Shown here: positions 55,577 to 64,000 of the stretch, one piece after another
Layout of the letters: each line of letters opens with the position of its first letter
Position numbering within the stretch: position 1 is the stretch's first letter
Assembly (NCBI GenBank): GCA_963846315.1
Contig: CAWJVM010000008.1
Coordinates: 434,001 to 498,000, forward strand
DNA length: 64,000 nucleotides
Source of the DNA: RPQJ01 sp963846315
Lineage (GTDB): Bacteria; Pseudomonadota; Gammaproteobacteria; Steroidobacterales; Steroidobacteraceae
Reading direction: 5' to 3'
Position numbers and translations under genes: made by a program
Notes under the pieces: generated by a model
Database searches by the model: none
The model's input: only the letters and a program-made list of their open reading frames with translations
Told to the model about the DNA's origin: nothing

Positions 55577-56344
55577 TCACCCCTCGTTGTCGTGCTGGAG
55601 TCCACAGACCGGACATGCCTGCAGCGCCAACGGGCGCTCGAGCCGGCATCTCGACAGCAAAGCATCGTCCGCGAATATGTCCCGAGTCGGCCCATCGGCC
55701 ATGACCGTGCCCTCGAGCAGGACGATCGTCCGGGGGCAGAGATCGAGGACCATGTCGAGGTCGTGGCTGGTAAAAATCCTTGTGTGACGGAACTCGCCGA
55801 GCAGCCCGATCAGTTGGCGGCGTGCGTACGGGTCGAGCCCGCTCGTCGGTTCATCCATTACGAGGATGTCCGGTGCCATTGCGAGGACGCCGGCGATGGC
55901 CGCCCGCTTCTTCTCGCCGCCGGACAGTCGGTACGGGGGCTTGGCGCGCACGTGCCAGACCCCGACATGCTCCAGCGCCTCGTGAACCCTTCGGTCGACT
56001 TCGGGCTCCGGCAACCCCTGGTTTCGCGGGCCGAACGCGACGTCGTCGTATACGGTCGGCATGAACAGTTGATCGTCGGGGTCCTGGAAGACGAGACCGA
56101 CCGTCCGGCGAATCGCCGGCAACGTCTCCTTGGTCAGCGGCGTCTCGCCGATACGGATTTCGCCGCTCGTCGGGCTGAGATGGCCGTTGAGATGCATGAG
56201 CAGCGTGGACTTGCCCGCGCCGTTGGCGCCGATGATCGCGACCGACTCGCCGTGCGTGATCCGAAAGCACACATCCTTGAGCGCGACGGTGCCGTCTTCG
56301 TACACATGCGACAGGCCGCGCGCTTCGACCAGATGGTGGCTCAT
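55577..56344 (-). CDS. nikO: nickel/cobalt ECF transporter ATPase
   Basis: A 255-aa ABC ATPase of the CbiO/NikO type. The Walker A is GANGAGKST, the Q-loop is VFQDPDDQLF (typical of ECF ATPases), the signature is RLSGGEKKRAAIAG and the Walker B is ILVMDEPTSGLD. The start overlaps the nikQ stop (ATGA), and the start at 56344 is chosen for that reason. The last 15 residues add a CPVCGLQH motif, unusual for NikO and possibly metal binding. Confidence 0.94.
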   Translation of the reverse strand: MSHHLVEARGLSHVYEDGTVALKDVCFRITHGESVAIIGANGAGKSTLLMHLNGHLSPTSGEIRIGETPLTKETLPAIRRTVGLVFQDPDDQLFMPTVYDDVAFGPRNQGLPEPEVDRRVHEALEHVGVWHVRAKPPYRLSGGEKKRAAIAGVLAMAPDILVMDEPTSGLDPYARRQLIGLLGEFRHTRIFTSHDLDMVLDLCPRTIVLLEGTVMADGPTRDIFADDALLSRCRLERPLALQACPVCGLQHDNEG

Positions 56345-57156
56345 CGCAGCACACCGAGCGCAGCCGTGCCGAGCCAATGCGGCACGTCCCGGGTGCGAAG
56401 CAGCAGGAAGAGCCCGCACCACCCCACCGTGTACGCGACGTCCAAGCGGCCGAGTCGCGACGGCTGGCCGCTGCGGAAGTCACCGGTAAAGCCACGGGCG
56501 CACATCGCGAGATAGATGCGCTCTGCCCGGTCCCAGGTTCTGAGCATTAGACGACCGACGAGCGTTCCGTAGAGCCTGATCGACAGCGGGCCGCCGCCGC
56601 CGCGCTGCTCACGGGCGACTGTCATCCGCACGGCCTCCTCGCCGAGGACGGCCAGGTAGCGATAGAGGAAGAGCAACTGGACAGCGAGCGAGCGGGGCAT
56701 GCCCATCCGCTCGAGAGCGCCACAGATCGCCGGAAATCCCGTCACTGCGACCAGCACGATGGCGGCGGCAGCCGCAAGCAACGATCGAAGCACGATCGAC
56801 AGCAGCGAAATCCAGCCACCGCTGATCTGCACTGCGCCCAGTTGTATCAGTACCGCACGATCAAACCACGGGTTCGGCAGTCCGATCAGCAGCGCGACCG
56901 GCAGCACCAAGGCGACTTTTCGCAACAGGAATGCGATCGGCAGCCGGGCCGCCGTGACGACCGCCATCGGGAACACGAAGAACGGGATGAGCGATGCCAC
57001 CGCATATCGATGAAATGACATGGCGCAAACGATGAAGACCAGCGTGACGAGGACCTTCGCGCGGGCGTCGAGATGATGCAGCGCGGAGTCGCCGGTCGCC
57101 AGCAGATCGAGGCGTCGGAAGTCGAGCAGGCTGGTGAAGACTGCGGGTGCAGACAC
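56341..57156 (-). CDS. nikQ: nickel/cobalt ECF transporter T component (CbiQ/NikQ)
   Basis: A 271-aa inner-membrane protein with about five helices. The opening (HHLDARAKVLVTLVFIVCAMSFHRYAVASLIPFF) and the two coupling motifs of ECF T proteins (ERMGMPRSLAVQLLFLYRYLAVLGEEAVRM and RTWDRAERIYLAMCARGFTG, with its A-R-G signature) are present. It starts with GTG 4 bases after the nikM stop. It links the ATPase NikO to the substrate component NikMN. Confidence 0.9.
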   Translation of the reverse strand: MSAPAVFTSLLDFRRLDLLATGDSALHHLDARAKVLVTLVFIVCAMSFHRYAVASLIPFFVFPMAVVTAARLPIAFLLRKVALVLPVALLIGLPNPWFDRAVLIQLGAVQISGGWISLLSIVLRSLLAAAAAIVLVAVTGFPAICGALERMGMPRSLAVQLLFLYRYLAVLGEEAVRMTVAREQRGGGGPLSIRLYGTLVGRLMLRTWDRAERIYLAMCARGFTGDFRSGQPSRLGRLDVAYTVGWCGLFLLLRTRDVPHWLGTAALGVLR

Positions 57157-57160
57157 CGGA

Positions 57161-58195
57161 TCAGCGCCGCCCCGACCGCAGCTTCAACGCGAAACCGACG
57201 AGCAGCGCGAGCGCAAGGGTGATCGCGCCGCCCATCACGCCGGCCAGGGATTTGCCAAGGCGGTCGCTGCCCGCGCGGTTTGTGCTCCCGCCCTGAGCGT
57301 CACTTCTCTCGGCGGTCCGGGCCGTCTCGTCCCGAAACCCATAGCCAGGCAATAGCGCTGATTTCTGTTGCAGGCGACCCAGCGCAGCCTCGACACCGGT
57401 CTGCGGTGATTCGGGTTCAGGCACTCCGGTGATTTTGGCAACGGACCATTCGAGCCCGTCCGGGTTCTCCGATGCGATCCAGGCACCCATGCCGCCCAGC
57501 GCAAGCGCGACGACAAGGAAAGCGGACGCGATGCCGCCCACGGTGCGCTCGGAAGACATGGCTTTCCGCAAGATGTCGGGACGAGCAGCGCGAACGAAGG
57601 AGATGACGGCCGCGGTGACCACGCCCTCGACGATGCCGATCGCGAGATGGATCGGCAACATGAACATAAGGAACGTGCCGAACGGCAGCGCCGAAATGCC
57701 CGAGGCGACCGTCTGCAACACCACCGCAGCGGCGCCCAGTTGCAGCGAAAGCACCGCCGCAATCACGGTGGCAACCGTGGCGCGAGCCGTACCGGGCGCG
57801 TCTCCGGCGAGGCGTCGGTAGACCGGGTAGCCGATGAACGCCGGGAAGAAGCCGAGATTGAAGATGTTGCAACCGAGTGCGAGCAGCCCGCCGTCGGCGA
57901 AGAACAGCGCCTGCACGATGAGCACGGAGGCCATGACAAGGAAGGCGGCGTGCGGCCCGAGCAGGATCGCGAGCAACAAGCCGCCGCCGAGGTGGCCGCT
58001 CGATCCGGTGCCGGGGATGCTGAAATTGATCATCTGCGCGGCAAACAGGAACGCACCGAGCACGCCCATCAACGGCACGCGGCGGTCGTCGGCCTCATGA
58101 CGCAGCCGGCGCGAGCAATGCACCACTGTGACCGCAGTGGCAGCCCACATCGTCGCGGCTACCGCGGGCGACAGAAGTGCGTCGGACATGTGCAT
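57161..58195 (-). CDS. nikM: nickel ECF transporter substrate component, NikM-NikN fusion
   Basis: A 344-aa protein. The N terminus MHMSDALLSP is the CbiM/NikM metal site: the amino terminus and His2 bind the ion, which fixes the start. The CbiM core has GTGSSGHLGGGLLLAILLGPHAAFLVMASVLIVQALFFADGGLLALGCNIFNLG. The C-terminal third has a PDGLEW motif and a last helix, the NikN/PDGKN part fused to NikM. With NikQ and NikO it forms a complete nickel importer. A NikR-type operator lies 63 bases upstream. Confidence 0.94.
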   Translation of the reverse strand: MHMSDALLSPAVAATMWAATAVTVVHCSRRLRHEADDRRVPLMGVLGAFLFAAQMINFSIPGTGSSGHLGGGLLLAILLGPHAAFLVMASVLIVQALFFADGGLLALGCNIFNLGFFPAFIGYPVYRRLAGDAPGTARATVATVIAAVLSLQLGAAAVVLQTVASGISALPFGTFLMFMLPIHLAIGIVEGVVTAAVISFVRAARPDILRKAMSSERTVGGIASAFLVVALALGGMGAWIASENPDGLEWSVAKITGVPEPESPQTGVEAALGRLQQKSALLPGYGFRDETARTAERSDAQGGSTNRAGSDRLGKSLAGVMGGAITLALALLVGFALKLRSGRR

Positions 58196-58257
58196 TGCGC
58201 GTTTTCCGTGAAGGCGTCAGCTCTTGAGGCTCTCGGTCGACCCGGGTCAGCCGCAGC

Positions 58258-58285
58258 GTAGGACATATTTATACAATATTCTTAC
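58258..58285. promoter_or_regulatory. NikR-type operator upstream of nikM
   Basis: GTAGGA-N16-TCTTAC, 28 bases, has one mismatch from perfect symmetry. It shares the GTAGG half-site, the N16 spacing and the AT-rich spacer (ATATTTATACAATATT) with the site at 55034. It lies between nikM and the divergent DUF2946 gene, so it may also affect the copper genes. Confidence 0.75.
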
Positions 58286-58398
58286 TTCAATGGACGATGA
58301 GGCAGGTTGGTACTTGCCGAAGTGGTCGCGCGCGCAGGTCGCTGGCTGCGGATAACCGCAGGTCGCGCAGCGCGCCCGCTCTGACCTAGACTTTCCTC

Positions 58399-58806
58399 AT
58401 GAACGCCCGCTGGACACAAAGGCGCAGGACCCACCTCTGGGTCGCCCTGCTGCTGTTGCCCGCCTTGGCGAGCCGCATTCTGGTACCGCCAGGCTTCATG
58501 CCGGGTACAGACGCAAATCATGCGCCCACCATGCAGTTGTGCCATGGCGCCGGGCCGCTGCCGCAGGGCGCACAATCGCCGGCCAAGGACGACGGACAGC
58601 GGCCTGGGAGTCCCGCGCATCACCAATCTCCCTGTGCCTTTGCGGCCGCCGGCACGGCTGCGCCACCACCGATCACGTTGTCGGTTCTCGACGGTCCCGC
58701 GACGCCAGACGCCATTCCGTCGCCACCGGAACTCGCTGTAGTCATTCGGACACAGCATCGAGCAAACCCCCCCAGGGCGCCTCCCGCCATCGTCTGCCCT
58801 GCATAG
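58399..58806 (+). CDS. DUF2946 family protein
   Basis: A 135-aa protein. It has a membrane segment (LWVALLLLPALASRILVPPGFMPG) with the family motif (VPPGFMPG) and a short Cys/His-containing periplasmic part (MQLCHGAG, HHQSPCAFAAAG). DUF2946 genes commonly precede copper TonB receptors or copper chaperones, and an OprC-like receptor follows 247 bases downstream. A role in copper handling is likely but not shown. No strong ribosome site precedes the ATG. Confidence 0.75.
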   Translation: MNARWTQRRRTHLWVALLLLPALASRILVPPGFMPGTDANHAPTMQLCHGAGPLPQGAQSPAKDDGQRPGSPAHHQSPCAFAAAGTAAPPPITLSVLDGPATPDAIPSPPELAVVIRTQHRANPPRAPPAIVCPA

Positions 58807-59053
58807 GGCTCGACTGCCCGTTTGACGCCGGGCGCCTGCATTGGCGCGCCGGCCTCAGTCCATCGGGTATCCGCTGTCCTGCTCGTCGTCTCATCTCGGC
58901 CGCTGCACACATGGGCGGCGGTTGCGGGCTGCGCATGGCATCGCGATGAATCGGTGACGGCCGACCGCAACGACGTCGGACGGTGCTGGAAGTCGGCCCA
59001 GCGGGGCTTCGGCAGAGGCCCCAATCCCTGTTTTGATTTAGGAGTCGGAAGAC

Positions 59054-61393
59054 ATGCGATCTCGTCAGATTACAGTTGCCGTATTGCTGGGCCTCTACGT
59101 CGCGCCGGGTGTGGCGGCGGACAATGGCACAGCCCTCGAAGAAATCCTCGTCACGGCCCGCCGGATTCTCACCCCCAGCTTCGGCGCCATGGGCCTCGAC
59201 AGCGCCGAGATTGCCCGCAAGCGCGCCCGCACCAGCGACACCGCCAGTCTGCTCGCGGACCTGCCCGGGGTGAGCGTCTATGGCGCCGGGGGCGTTTCCA
59301 GCCTGCCGGCCATTCGTGGTCTTGCGGACGACCGTCTGCGCACGCAGGTGAATGGCATGGACCTCGTGGCTGCCTGTCCCAACCACATGAATTCACCACT
59401 GTCCTACATCGACCCCACGGCTGTAGCGAACATCGACGTGTACGCTGGCGTGACGCCGGTCAGCGTGGGCGGTGACAGCATCGGCGGCAGCATCGTGGTC
59501 CGCTCTGCGGACCCCGCGTTTGCGCAGCCTGGCGCTCAGCTCCTGCAGGGTGAAGCCGGCACGTTCTATCGCGGCAACGGCGATGGTTGGGGCGGGAATC
59601 TCTCCGGCACCTTTGCCACCGAAAGCCTGAGCCTCGGCTACACCGGCGCCTACACCCAATCCGACAACTATACGGCCGGCGATAACTTCAAGAACTACAC
59701 GTTCACGGGTCGAGCAGGCCACGCGCTGCCGACGGACGAAGTGGGATCCTCCGCCTATGAATCCAGCAACCAGGCGGTCCGGCTCGCCTGGCAGAGTGGC
59801 GGTCACCTGCTGGACTTCACCTATGGTTTCCAGGACATCCCGTACGAGGGCTATGCCAACCAGCGCATGGACATGACCGAGAACAAGAGCGACCAGTTCA
59901 ATCTTGCCTACACCGGCAGCCTCGGCTGGGGAACCCTGCAGGCGCGGGTGTATTACCAGCACACCGAGCACGAGATGGACTTCGGCGACGACAAGCGCTT
60001 CTGGTATGGCCCCGGGCAACCGCCCAGCGGCTCGGGCGGGGACACGGCCGTAAACGGCACACCGTGCTCGCCGATTTCCGGCTCAATGATGGTGAGCGGC
60101 CAGATGATTGGTTGCGCCGCCGGCATGCCGATGAAGACCGACGGCAAGAACACGGGAGTCTCCGTCAGCGCGGCGATCCCGCTGGCCGAGCAGAGTCTCC
60201 TGCGCGTCGGTGGCGAGTACCAGGAGAATCGGCTGGACGACTGGTGGCCGCCCTCCGGTGCGGGCATGTGGCCCTATGACTTCCTGAACCTGAACGACGG
60301 GCAGCGTGACCGCTATGCCGCTTATGGGGAATGGGAGTTCAGCAAGGAACGCTGGACGCACATCCTCGGCGCCCGCTTTGAAACCGTGGACATGAATGCG
60401 GGCCCGGTTCACGGTTACAACCTCGACTCGTATCCTGCCAGCGGCGTTGGCGGCATGGGCAACCAGACGCGAGACGCGGCGCTGTTCAACGCCGAGTCAC
60501 GCGGCAAGACGGACGACAACTGGGACCTGTCATGGATCGGCCGCTTCGCACCGGGCGCGACTCAGACTTACGAGATCGGCCTGGCGCAGAAGACCCGCTC
60601 GCCCAACCTGTACGAGCGCTACACCTGGTCCACCTGGCAGATGGCGGCGTTCATGAACAACGTCGTCGGCGACGGCAATGGCTACGTGGGCGACGTGAAC
60701 CTGAAACCCGAGGTGGCTCGCACGGTGAGCGTCACGGCCGACTGGCACGATGCCGGCTCGGAGCACTGGAGTGTCAAGGTGACGCCGTACTACACGGACG
60801 TACAGGACTACATCGACGCGGTGCAGTGGGACGCCGCGACGAACGCGCCTCGCGCCGTGCCCGTCGTCGGCAATTTCACCGTGCTCCGGTACGCCAATCA
60901 GTCCGCCCAACTCTACGGCGCAGACCTCTCGGCTGATTACCGGCTGACTGACACGACCGACTACGGGAAGTTCTCGGCACAGCTCGTGGCCAGCTACACC
61001 AGGGGCAAGAACGAGGATACGGATGGCAACCTTTACAACATCATGCCGCAGAACGCCAAGCTGGCCTTCACGCAAGAGCTCGGCTCGTGGCGCAATGCCC
61101 TGGAGGGCGAATTCGTGGCGGCGAAGGACGACGTCTCCGCGGTGCGCAACGAAATGCAGACCGCGGGCTACGGCCTTGCGCACCTGCGCAGCCGCTACGA
61201 GCGAGCCACCTGGAGCGTGGAGGTGGGCATCGAAAACCTGTTCGACCGCTATTACGAGCTGCCGCTGGGCGGCGCCTACGTCGGTCAGGGCACGACGATG
61301 ACTGTCCCGCCCGTGCCCAACCAGCCGCAATGGGGCAATCCGGTGCCCGGTGCGGGCCGTTCAATGTATGCGAGCGTCAATATGAAGTTCTAA
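59054..61393 (+). CDS. OprC-like copper TonB-dependent receptor
   Basis: A 779-aa outer-membrane receptor with a signal peptide (ITVAVLLGLYVAPGVAA) and TonB box (ALEEILVTARR). Two copper-binding motifs known from Pseudomonas OprC are conserved: Cys-x3-Met (Cys108 and Met112 in AACPNHMN) and His-x-Met (His306 and Met308 in TEHEMDF). A Met-rich loop (SMMVSGQMIGCAAGMPMK) follows. It would import copper. The DUF2946 gene upstream is its usual neighbour. GGAG lies 10 bases before the ATG. The barrel ends with MYASVNMKF. Confidence 0.92.
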   Translation: MRSRQITVAVLLGLYVAPGVAADNGTALEEILVTARRILTPSFGAMGLDSAEIARKRARTSDTASLLADLPGVSVYGAGGVSSLPAIRGLADDRLRTQVNGMDLVAACPNHMNSPLSYIDPTAVANIDVYAGVTPVSVGGDSIGGSIVVRSADPAFAQPGAQLLQGEAGTFYRGNGDGWGGNLSGTFATESLSLGYTGAYTQSDNYTAGDNFKNYTFTGRAGHALPTDEVGSSAYESSNQAVRLAWQSGGHLLDFTYGFQDIPYEGYANQRMDMTENKSDQFNLAYTGSLGWGTLQARVYYQHTEHEMDFGDDKRFWYGPGQPPSGSGGDTAVNGTPCSPISGSMMVSGQMIGCAAGMPMKTDGKNTGVSVSAAIPLAEQSLLRVGGEYQENRLDDWWPPSGAGMWPYDFLNLNDGQRDRYAAYGEWEFSKERWTHILGARFETVDMNAGPVHGYNLDSYPASGVGGMGNQTRDAALFNAESRGKTDDNWDLSWIGRFAPGATQTYEIGLAQKTRSPNLYERYTWSTWQMAAFMNNVVGDGNGYVGDVNLKPEVARTVSVTADWHDAGSEHWSVKVTPYYTDVQDYIDAVQWDAATNAPRAVPVVGNFTVLRYANQSAQLYGADLSADYRLTDTTDYGKFSAQLVASYTRGKNEDTDGNLYNIMPQNAKLAFTQELGSWRNALEGEFVAAKDDVSAVRNEMQTAGYGLAHLRSRYERATWSVEVGIENLFDRYYELPLGGAYVGQGTTMTVPPVPNQPQWGNPVPGAGRSMYASVNMKF

Positions 61394-61459
61394 AGCCAAG
61401 CTGCGTGCGCCGTGCAATTTTCCGGCGTGCCGGGAAATTGCTCAGGCGCTGAATCGCGA

Positions 61460-61533
61460 GCGTTCGGTCCGGGGCCTTTCCCGGAGCGCGTTTATGCCTT
61501 TCCAAGCTCTGGGAAAGGCCCCGGATCGGACGC
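61460..61533. repeat. long hairpin element, copy 2
   Basis: A 28-bp stem (61460-61487 with 61506-61533) with three G-T wobbles and an 18-base loop. Its first 14 bases, GCGTTCGGTCCGGG, are identical to the hairpin at 7739, but the inner stem differs and still pairs. It lies between convergent genes. Confidence 0.82.
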
Positions 61534-61629
61534 CCGCAATCACTTCTTGCGCAATCTCCCCGCATACACAAAACAGCAACACGCCCGGCAGCCACGAACA
61601 ACTGCCACTGGACGCGTCAGGCGCGCAGG

Positions 61630-63078
61630 TCACACCTGCTGCCGGATCCGCGAATGCTTGTAGCCGTACAGGAAGTAGATGAGGAAGCCGATCCCCGTCC
61701 ACACCGCCAGCCGGATCCACGTGTCGTGCGGCAGGAAGAGCGTCATGGCGAGGCAGATGGCCACTCCGGCCACCCCGGTAAAACTGGCGAATGGCACGCG
61801 GAACGGACGCGGTGTATCGGGCTGCGTGTGGCGCAGCACGACGACGCCAGCACATACCGCGGTAAACGCCAGCAGGATGCCGATCGAGATCAGTTCGCCG
61901 AGCACGTCGAGTGGAAAGATGCCGGCGAAGAACGCGGCCACCAAGCCGGTGATGATCGTGGCAACGTGCGGCGTGCGGTACTTCGGATGCACCTTCTGCA
62001 TCGACGGCGGCAGCAGGCCGTCGCGCGACATCGCCATGAAGATGCGCGGCTGGCCGAGCAGCGACATCAGGATCACCGAGGTGAGGCCGACGATTGCACC
62101 GATCTTGACCGGCAGGCCGAGCCACTTCAGCTCCGGATGTGCGTCGAGCGCGACCGCGACCGGTGCGGCGACGTTGAGTTCCGTGTACGACACCATGCCG
62201 GTCATCACGGCAGACATCAGGACATAGAGCACCGTCGAGATGAGCAATGCCGCGATGATGCCCCAAGGCACGTCGCGCTGCGGGTTGCGAGCTTCCTGCG
62301 CCGTCGTCGCGGCCTGGTCAAAGCCAATATAGGCAAAGAAAATGATCGCAGCGCCCTGCATGATGCCACTGAAGCCGAAGTGTCCCGAAGTGCCCGTATT
62401 GGCGGGAAGGTAGGGCTGCCAGAGATCGGGCGTGACGTATTTGATGCCGACCGCGATGAACAGGATGATGATCAGGATCTTGATGATCACCATCACGTTG
62501 TTGACGCGCGTCGAGTGCTTTACGCCGACGTAGCACACCCAGGTAAGCAGCGCGACGATGAGCACCGCCGGTACGTTGACCAGGGCCCCCGTCGTCACCA
62601 GGTGGTTGGCTGCGCCTTTGCCAAGCGGCGCATTGGTGAGCGCGTCGGGCAGATGGAGGCCGAACTCGGCGAGCAGGTTGACGACGTAGCCGGACCATCC
62701 GACCGCGACGGCAGCGCCCGACATCACGTATTCCAGCGCGAGGTTCCAGCCGACGAACCAGGCGACGCCCTCGCCGAGCGTCGCGTACGTGTAGCTGTAG
62801 GCGCTGCCAGAGATCGGGATCATCGAGGCCAGCTCGGCGTAGCAGAGCGCGGCCAGGCCGCAGCCGATGGCGGCCACGAGGAAGGCGAGGGTCACGGCGG
62901 GGCCGGTGTGCTGGGCCGCCACGGTGCCCGTCAGGACGAAAATGCCGCTGCCGATCATCGACCCCAGGCCGACGGAGGTCAGCGCTCGGCGGTCCAGAAC
63001 GCGGTTCAGCTTGGGCCCGGATTCGATTTCGCGAGTCATCGCAGCCACCGATTTGCGGGCTGCCAGCTGTTTCAGCAC
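61630..63078 (-). CDS. APC-family amino-acid permease (CAT type)
   Basis: A 482-aa inner-membrane transporter with about 12-14 helices. The first helix is the substrate motif TSVGLGSMIGSGIFVLTGTVAA, followed by AGLAALCYAELASMIPISGSAYSYTYATLGEGVAWFVGWNL, which is typical of cationic/general amino-acid transporters (YfnA/CAT). The GTG at 63078 is the start because GGGGGAG lies 6 bases upstream; an ATG at 63039 would drop the first 13 residues. Its substrate is not readable. Confidence 0.92.
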   Translation of the reverse strand: MLKQLAARKSVAAMTREIESGPKLNRVLDRRALTSVGLGSMIGSGIFVLTGTVAAQHTGPAVTLAFLVAAIGCGLAALCYAELASMIPISGSAYSYTYATLGEGVAWFVGWNLALEYVMSGAAVAVGWSGYVVNLLAEFGLHLPDALTNAPLGKGAANHLVTTGALVNVPAVLIVALLTWVCYVGVKHSTRVNNVMVIIKILIIILFIAVGIKYVTPDLWQPYLPANTGTSGHFGFSGIMQGAAIIFFAYIGFDQAATTAQEARNPQRDVPWGIIAALLISTVLYVLMSAVMTGMVSYTELNVAAPVAVALDAHPELKWLGLPVKIGAIVGLTSVILMSLLGQPRIFMAMSRDGLLPPSMQKVHPKYRTPHVATIITGLVAAFFAGIFPLDVLGELISIGILLAFTAVCAGVVVLRHTQPDTPRPFRVPFASFTGVAGVAICLAMTLFLPHDTWIRLAVWTGIGFLIYFLYGYKHSRIRQQV

Positions 63079-63159
63079 GGATTGCTCCCCCAGTGAATTT
63101 CACCCAAGTCTCTCACAGCCGTACGGGCAGCCGCATCCCGTTGCCTTATCATTGAGACA

Positions 63160-64000
63160 ATGACGCCGACGACGCCAGAACCCAGCGCCGGACCCGACTG
63201 GACCACCCCCCGTCCCATCGACGCGACGTACTGGGTCGTCCCCGGCCGGCTGTTGGTGGGTGAACACCCGGGCTCGCGTTCGCGTGCCCAGTCGATGGAA
63301 CGCCTGCGGCGGTTTCTCGAGGCTGGCATCACTTGCTTCGTCGACCTGACTGAGCCGGACGAACTTCCGGCCTACGAAATGCTGCTGCCGTTCGAAACCC
63401 CGTCGGGACGCCGGGTCGAATACCTGCGCGAGCCGATTCCCGACCACGGCGTGCCTGCCGACCGGGAAACCATGGGCCGCGTCCTGGCCATGTTGGACGG
63501 CGCGCTCGAGACCGGGCATCGGGTGTACCTGCACTGCCGGGCCGGCGTGGGCCGCAGTGCCATGGCCGCGGGCTGCTGGCTGGCCGAACGCAATCCAGGC
63601 GGCGGCGAGGCCGCGCTGACCGAGCTCGCCGACTACTGGCAGCAGTGCCTGCAATCGAGATCGTGGCAGCACGTGCCGGAAACGGACGAGCAGGTTGCCT
63701 TCGTACGCACCTGGCAGCCGCTGCGGCCGGGGCCCAAAGGTCGGGTACGCACGGTCCAGGCAAAGGTTCTCGCCAAAGAGAGTGTCGCCGGCCGCACCGC
63801 CGTCGCCGGACTGTCGCTGCAACAGCGCGTGCGCGGCGGCTGGTTCGGATTTGCATTGGGTGACGCACTGGGCGCCACTGGTGCCGCGGCGGCGGCGAAA
63901 AGTGCGCCGCTCGCCTGGACGCAGCCTACGGCCCTCGCGCTCTGCCTCGGAGAGAGCCTGGAAACCGTCGGCCGCTGCGACGCGCGCGACCAGATCGAGC
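63160..64000 (+). CDS. protein tyrosine phosphatase / ADP-ribosylglycohydrolase fusion, truncated by window end
   Basis: The gene runs off the right edge; 280 residues are visible. Residues 1-190 form a dual-specificity/tyrosine phosphatase: HCRAGVGRS gives Cys126 and Arg132, and Asp95 in PIPDHGVP is the probable general acid. From about residue 223 an ADP-ribosylglycohydrolase (DraG) domain begins: QRVRGGWFGFALGDALGA. The next metal motif, normally WTDDT, reads WTQPT (253-257), losing both Asp ligands. Such fusions suggest linked control by dephosphorylation and ADP-ribose binding. The rest of the second domain must be seen to judge its activity. Confidence 0.85.
   Translation, partial: MTPTTPEPSAGPDWTTPRPIDATYWVVPGRLLVGEHPGSRSRAQSMERLRRFLEAGITCFVDLTEPDELPAYEMLLPFETPSGRRVEYLREPIPDHGVPADRETMGRVLAMLDGALETGHRVYLHCRAGVGRSAMAAGCWLAERNPGGGEAALTELADYWQQCLQSRSWQHVPETDEQVAFVRTWQPLRPGPKGRVRTVQAKVLAKESVAGRTAVAGLSLQQRVRGGWFGFALGDALGATGAAAAAKSAPLAWTQPTALALCLGESLETVGRCDARDQIE

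Overview
This 64 kb window is GC-rich, gene-dense chromosomal DNA with short intergenic gaps and no transposase, integrase or CRISPR array. TtcA, PhaR with a phasin, a DUF1302/DUF1329/Ycf48-like/MMPL cluster, large TonB-dependent receptors, an OprC-like copper receptor and a NikR-controlled nickel transporter together suggest a free-living gammaproteobacterium, perhaps near Steroidobacterales/Nevskiales. That placement is inferred from gene content only.

Layout. 1-5.6 kb: envelope transport cluster (DUF1302, DUF1329, Ycf48-like, MMPL exporter). 5.7-12.7 kb: small protein of unknown function, Old Yellow Enzyme reductase, SHOCT protein, epoxide hydrolase-like enzyme, M48 lipoprotein protease, oligopeptidase B. 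12.7-23.5 kb: M3 peptidase, small membrane protein, DUF1840, cyclophilin-type PPIase, FadD, dienoyl-CoA isomerase-like crotonase, SDR, alanine dehydrogenase with divergent Lrp regulator, TSUP exporter, pterin dehydratase. 23.7-30.4 kb: tandem retropepsin-like protein, secreted proteins, a 982-aa TonB receptor, an aspartyl beta-hydroxylase. 30.4-39.8 kb: DUF192 protein, lipoprotein, PadR/HAAS pair, then carbon storage (glgC, glgA, phaR, phasin, MaoC hydratase) and cysteine synthase. 40-46 kb: RND pump and an M32 carboxypeptidase homologue lacking zinc ligands. 46-52.5 kb: REC-PAS-GGDEF-EAL regulator, hybrid histidine kinase, ttcA. 52.5-61.4 kb: metal acquisition island with a His-rich protein, TonB receptor, nikR, NikO/NikQ/NikMN, DUF2946 protein and OprC-like receptor. 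61.6-64 kb: amino-acid permease and the start of a tyrosine phosphatase/ADP-ribosylglycohydrolase fusion.

The least explained feature is a family of five G-rich heptamer arrays, (TAGGGGN)n ending in a TAG[TG][CT]GG heptamer. They lie only between 7.6 and 18.7 kb. Each sits at or a few bases past the stop codon of a gene and points in that gene's sense direction, and in three genes on its own sense strand the array supplies the stop codon. A pair of long hairpins sharing a 14-base flank, a tRNA-Gly 3' remnant, two NikR-type operators and two copies of a candidate PhaR operator are further non-coding signals. Five probable frameshifts in four genes cluster between 13.4 and 20.8 kb and look like homopolymer indels, so this part of the sequence should be checked before those genes are called dead.
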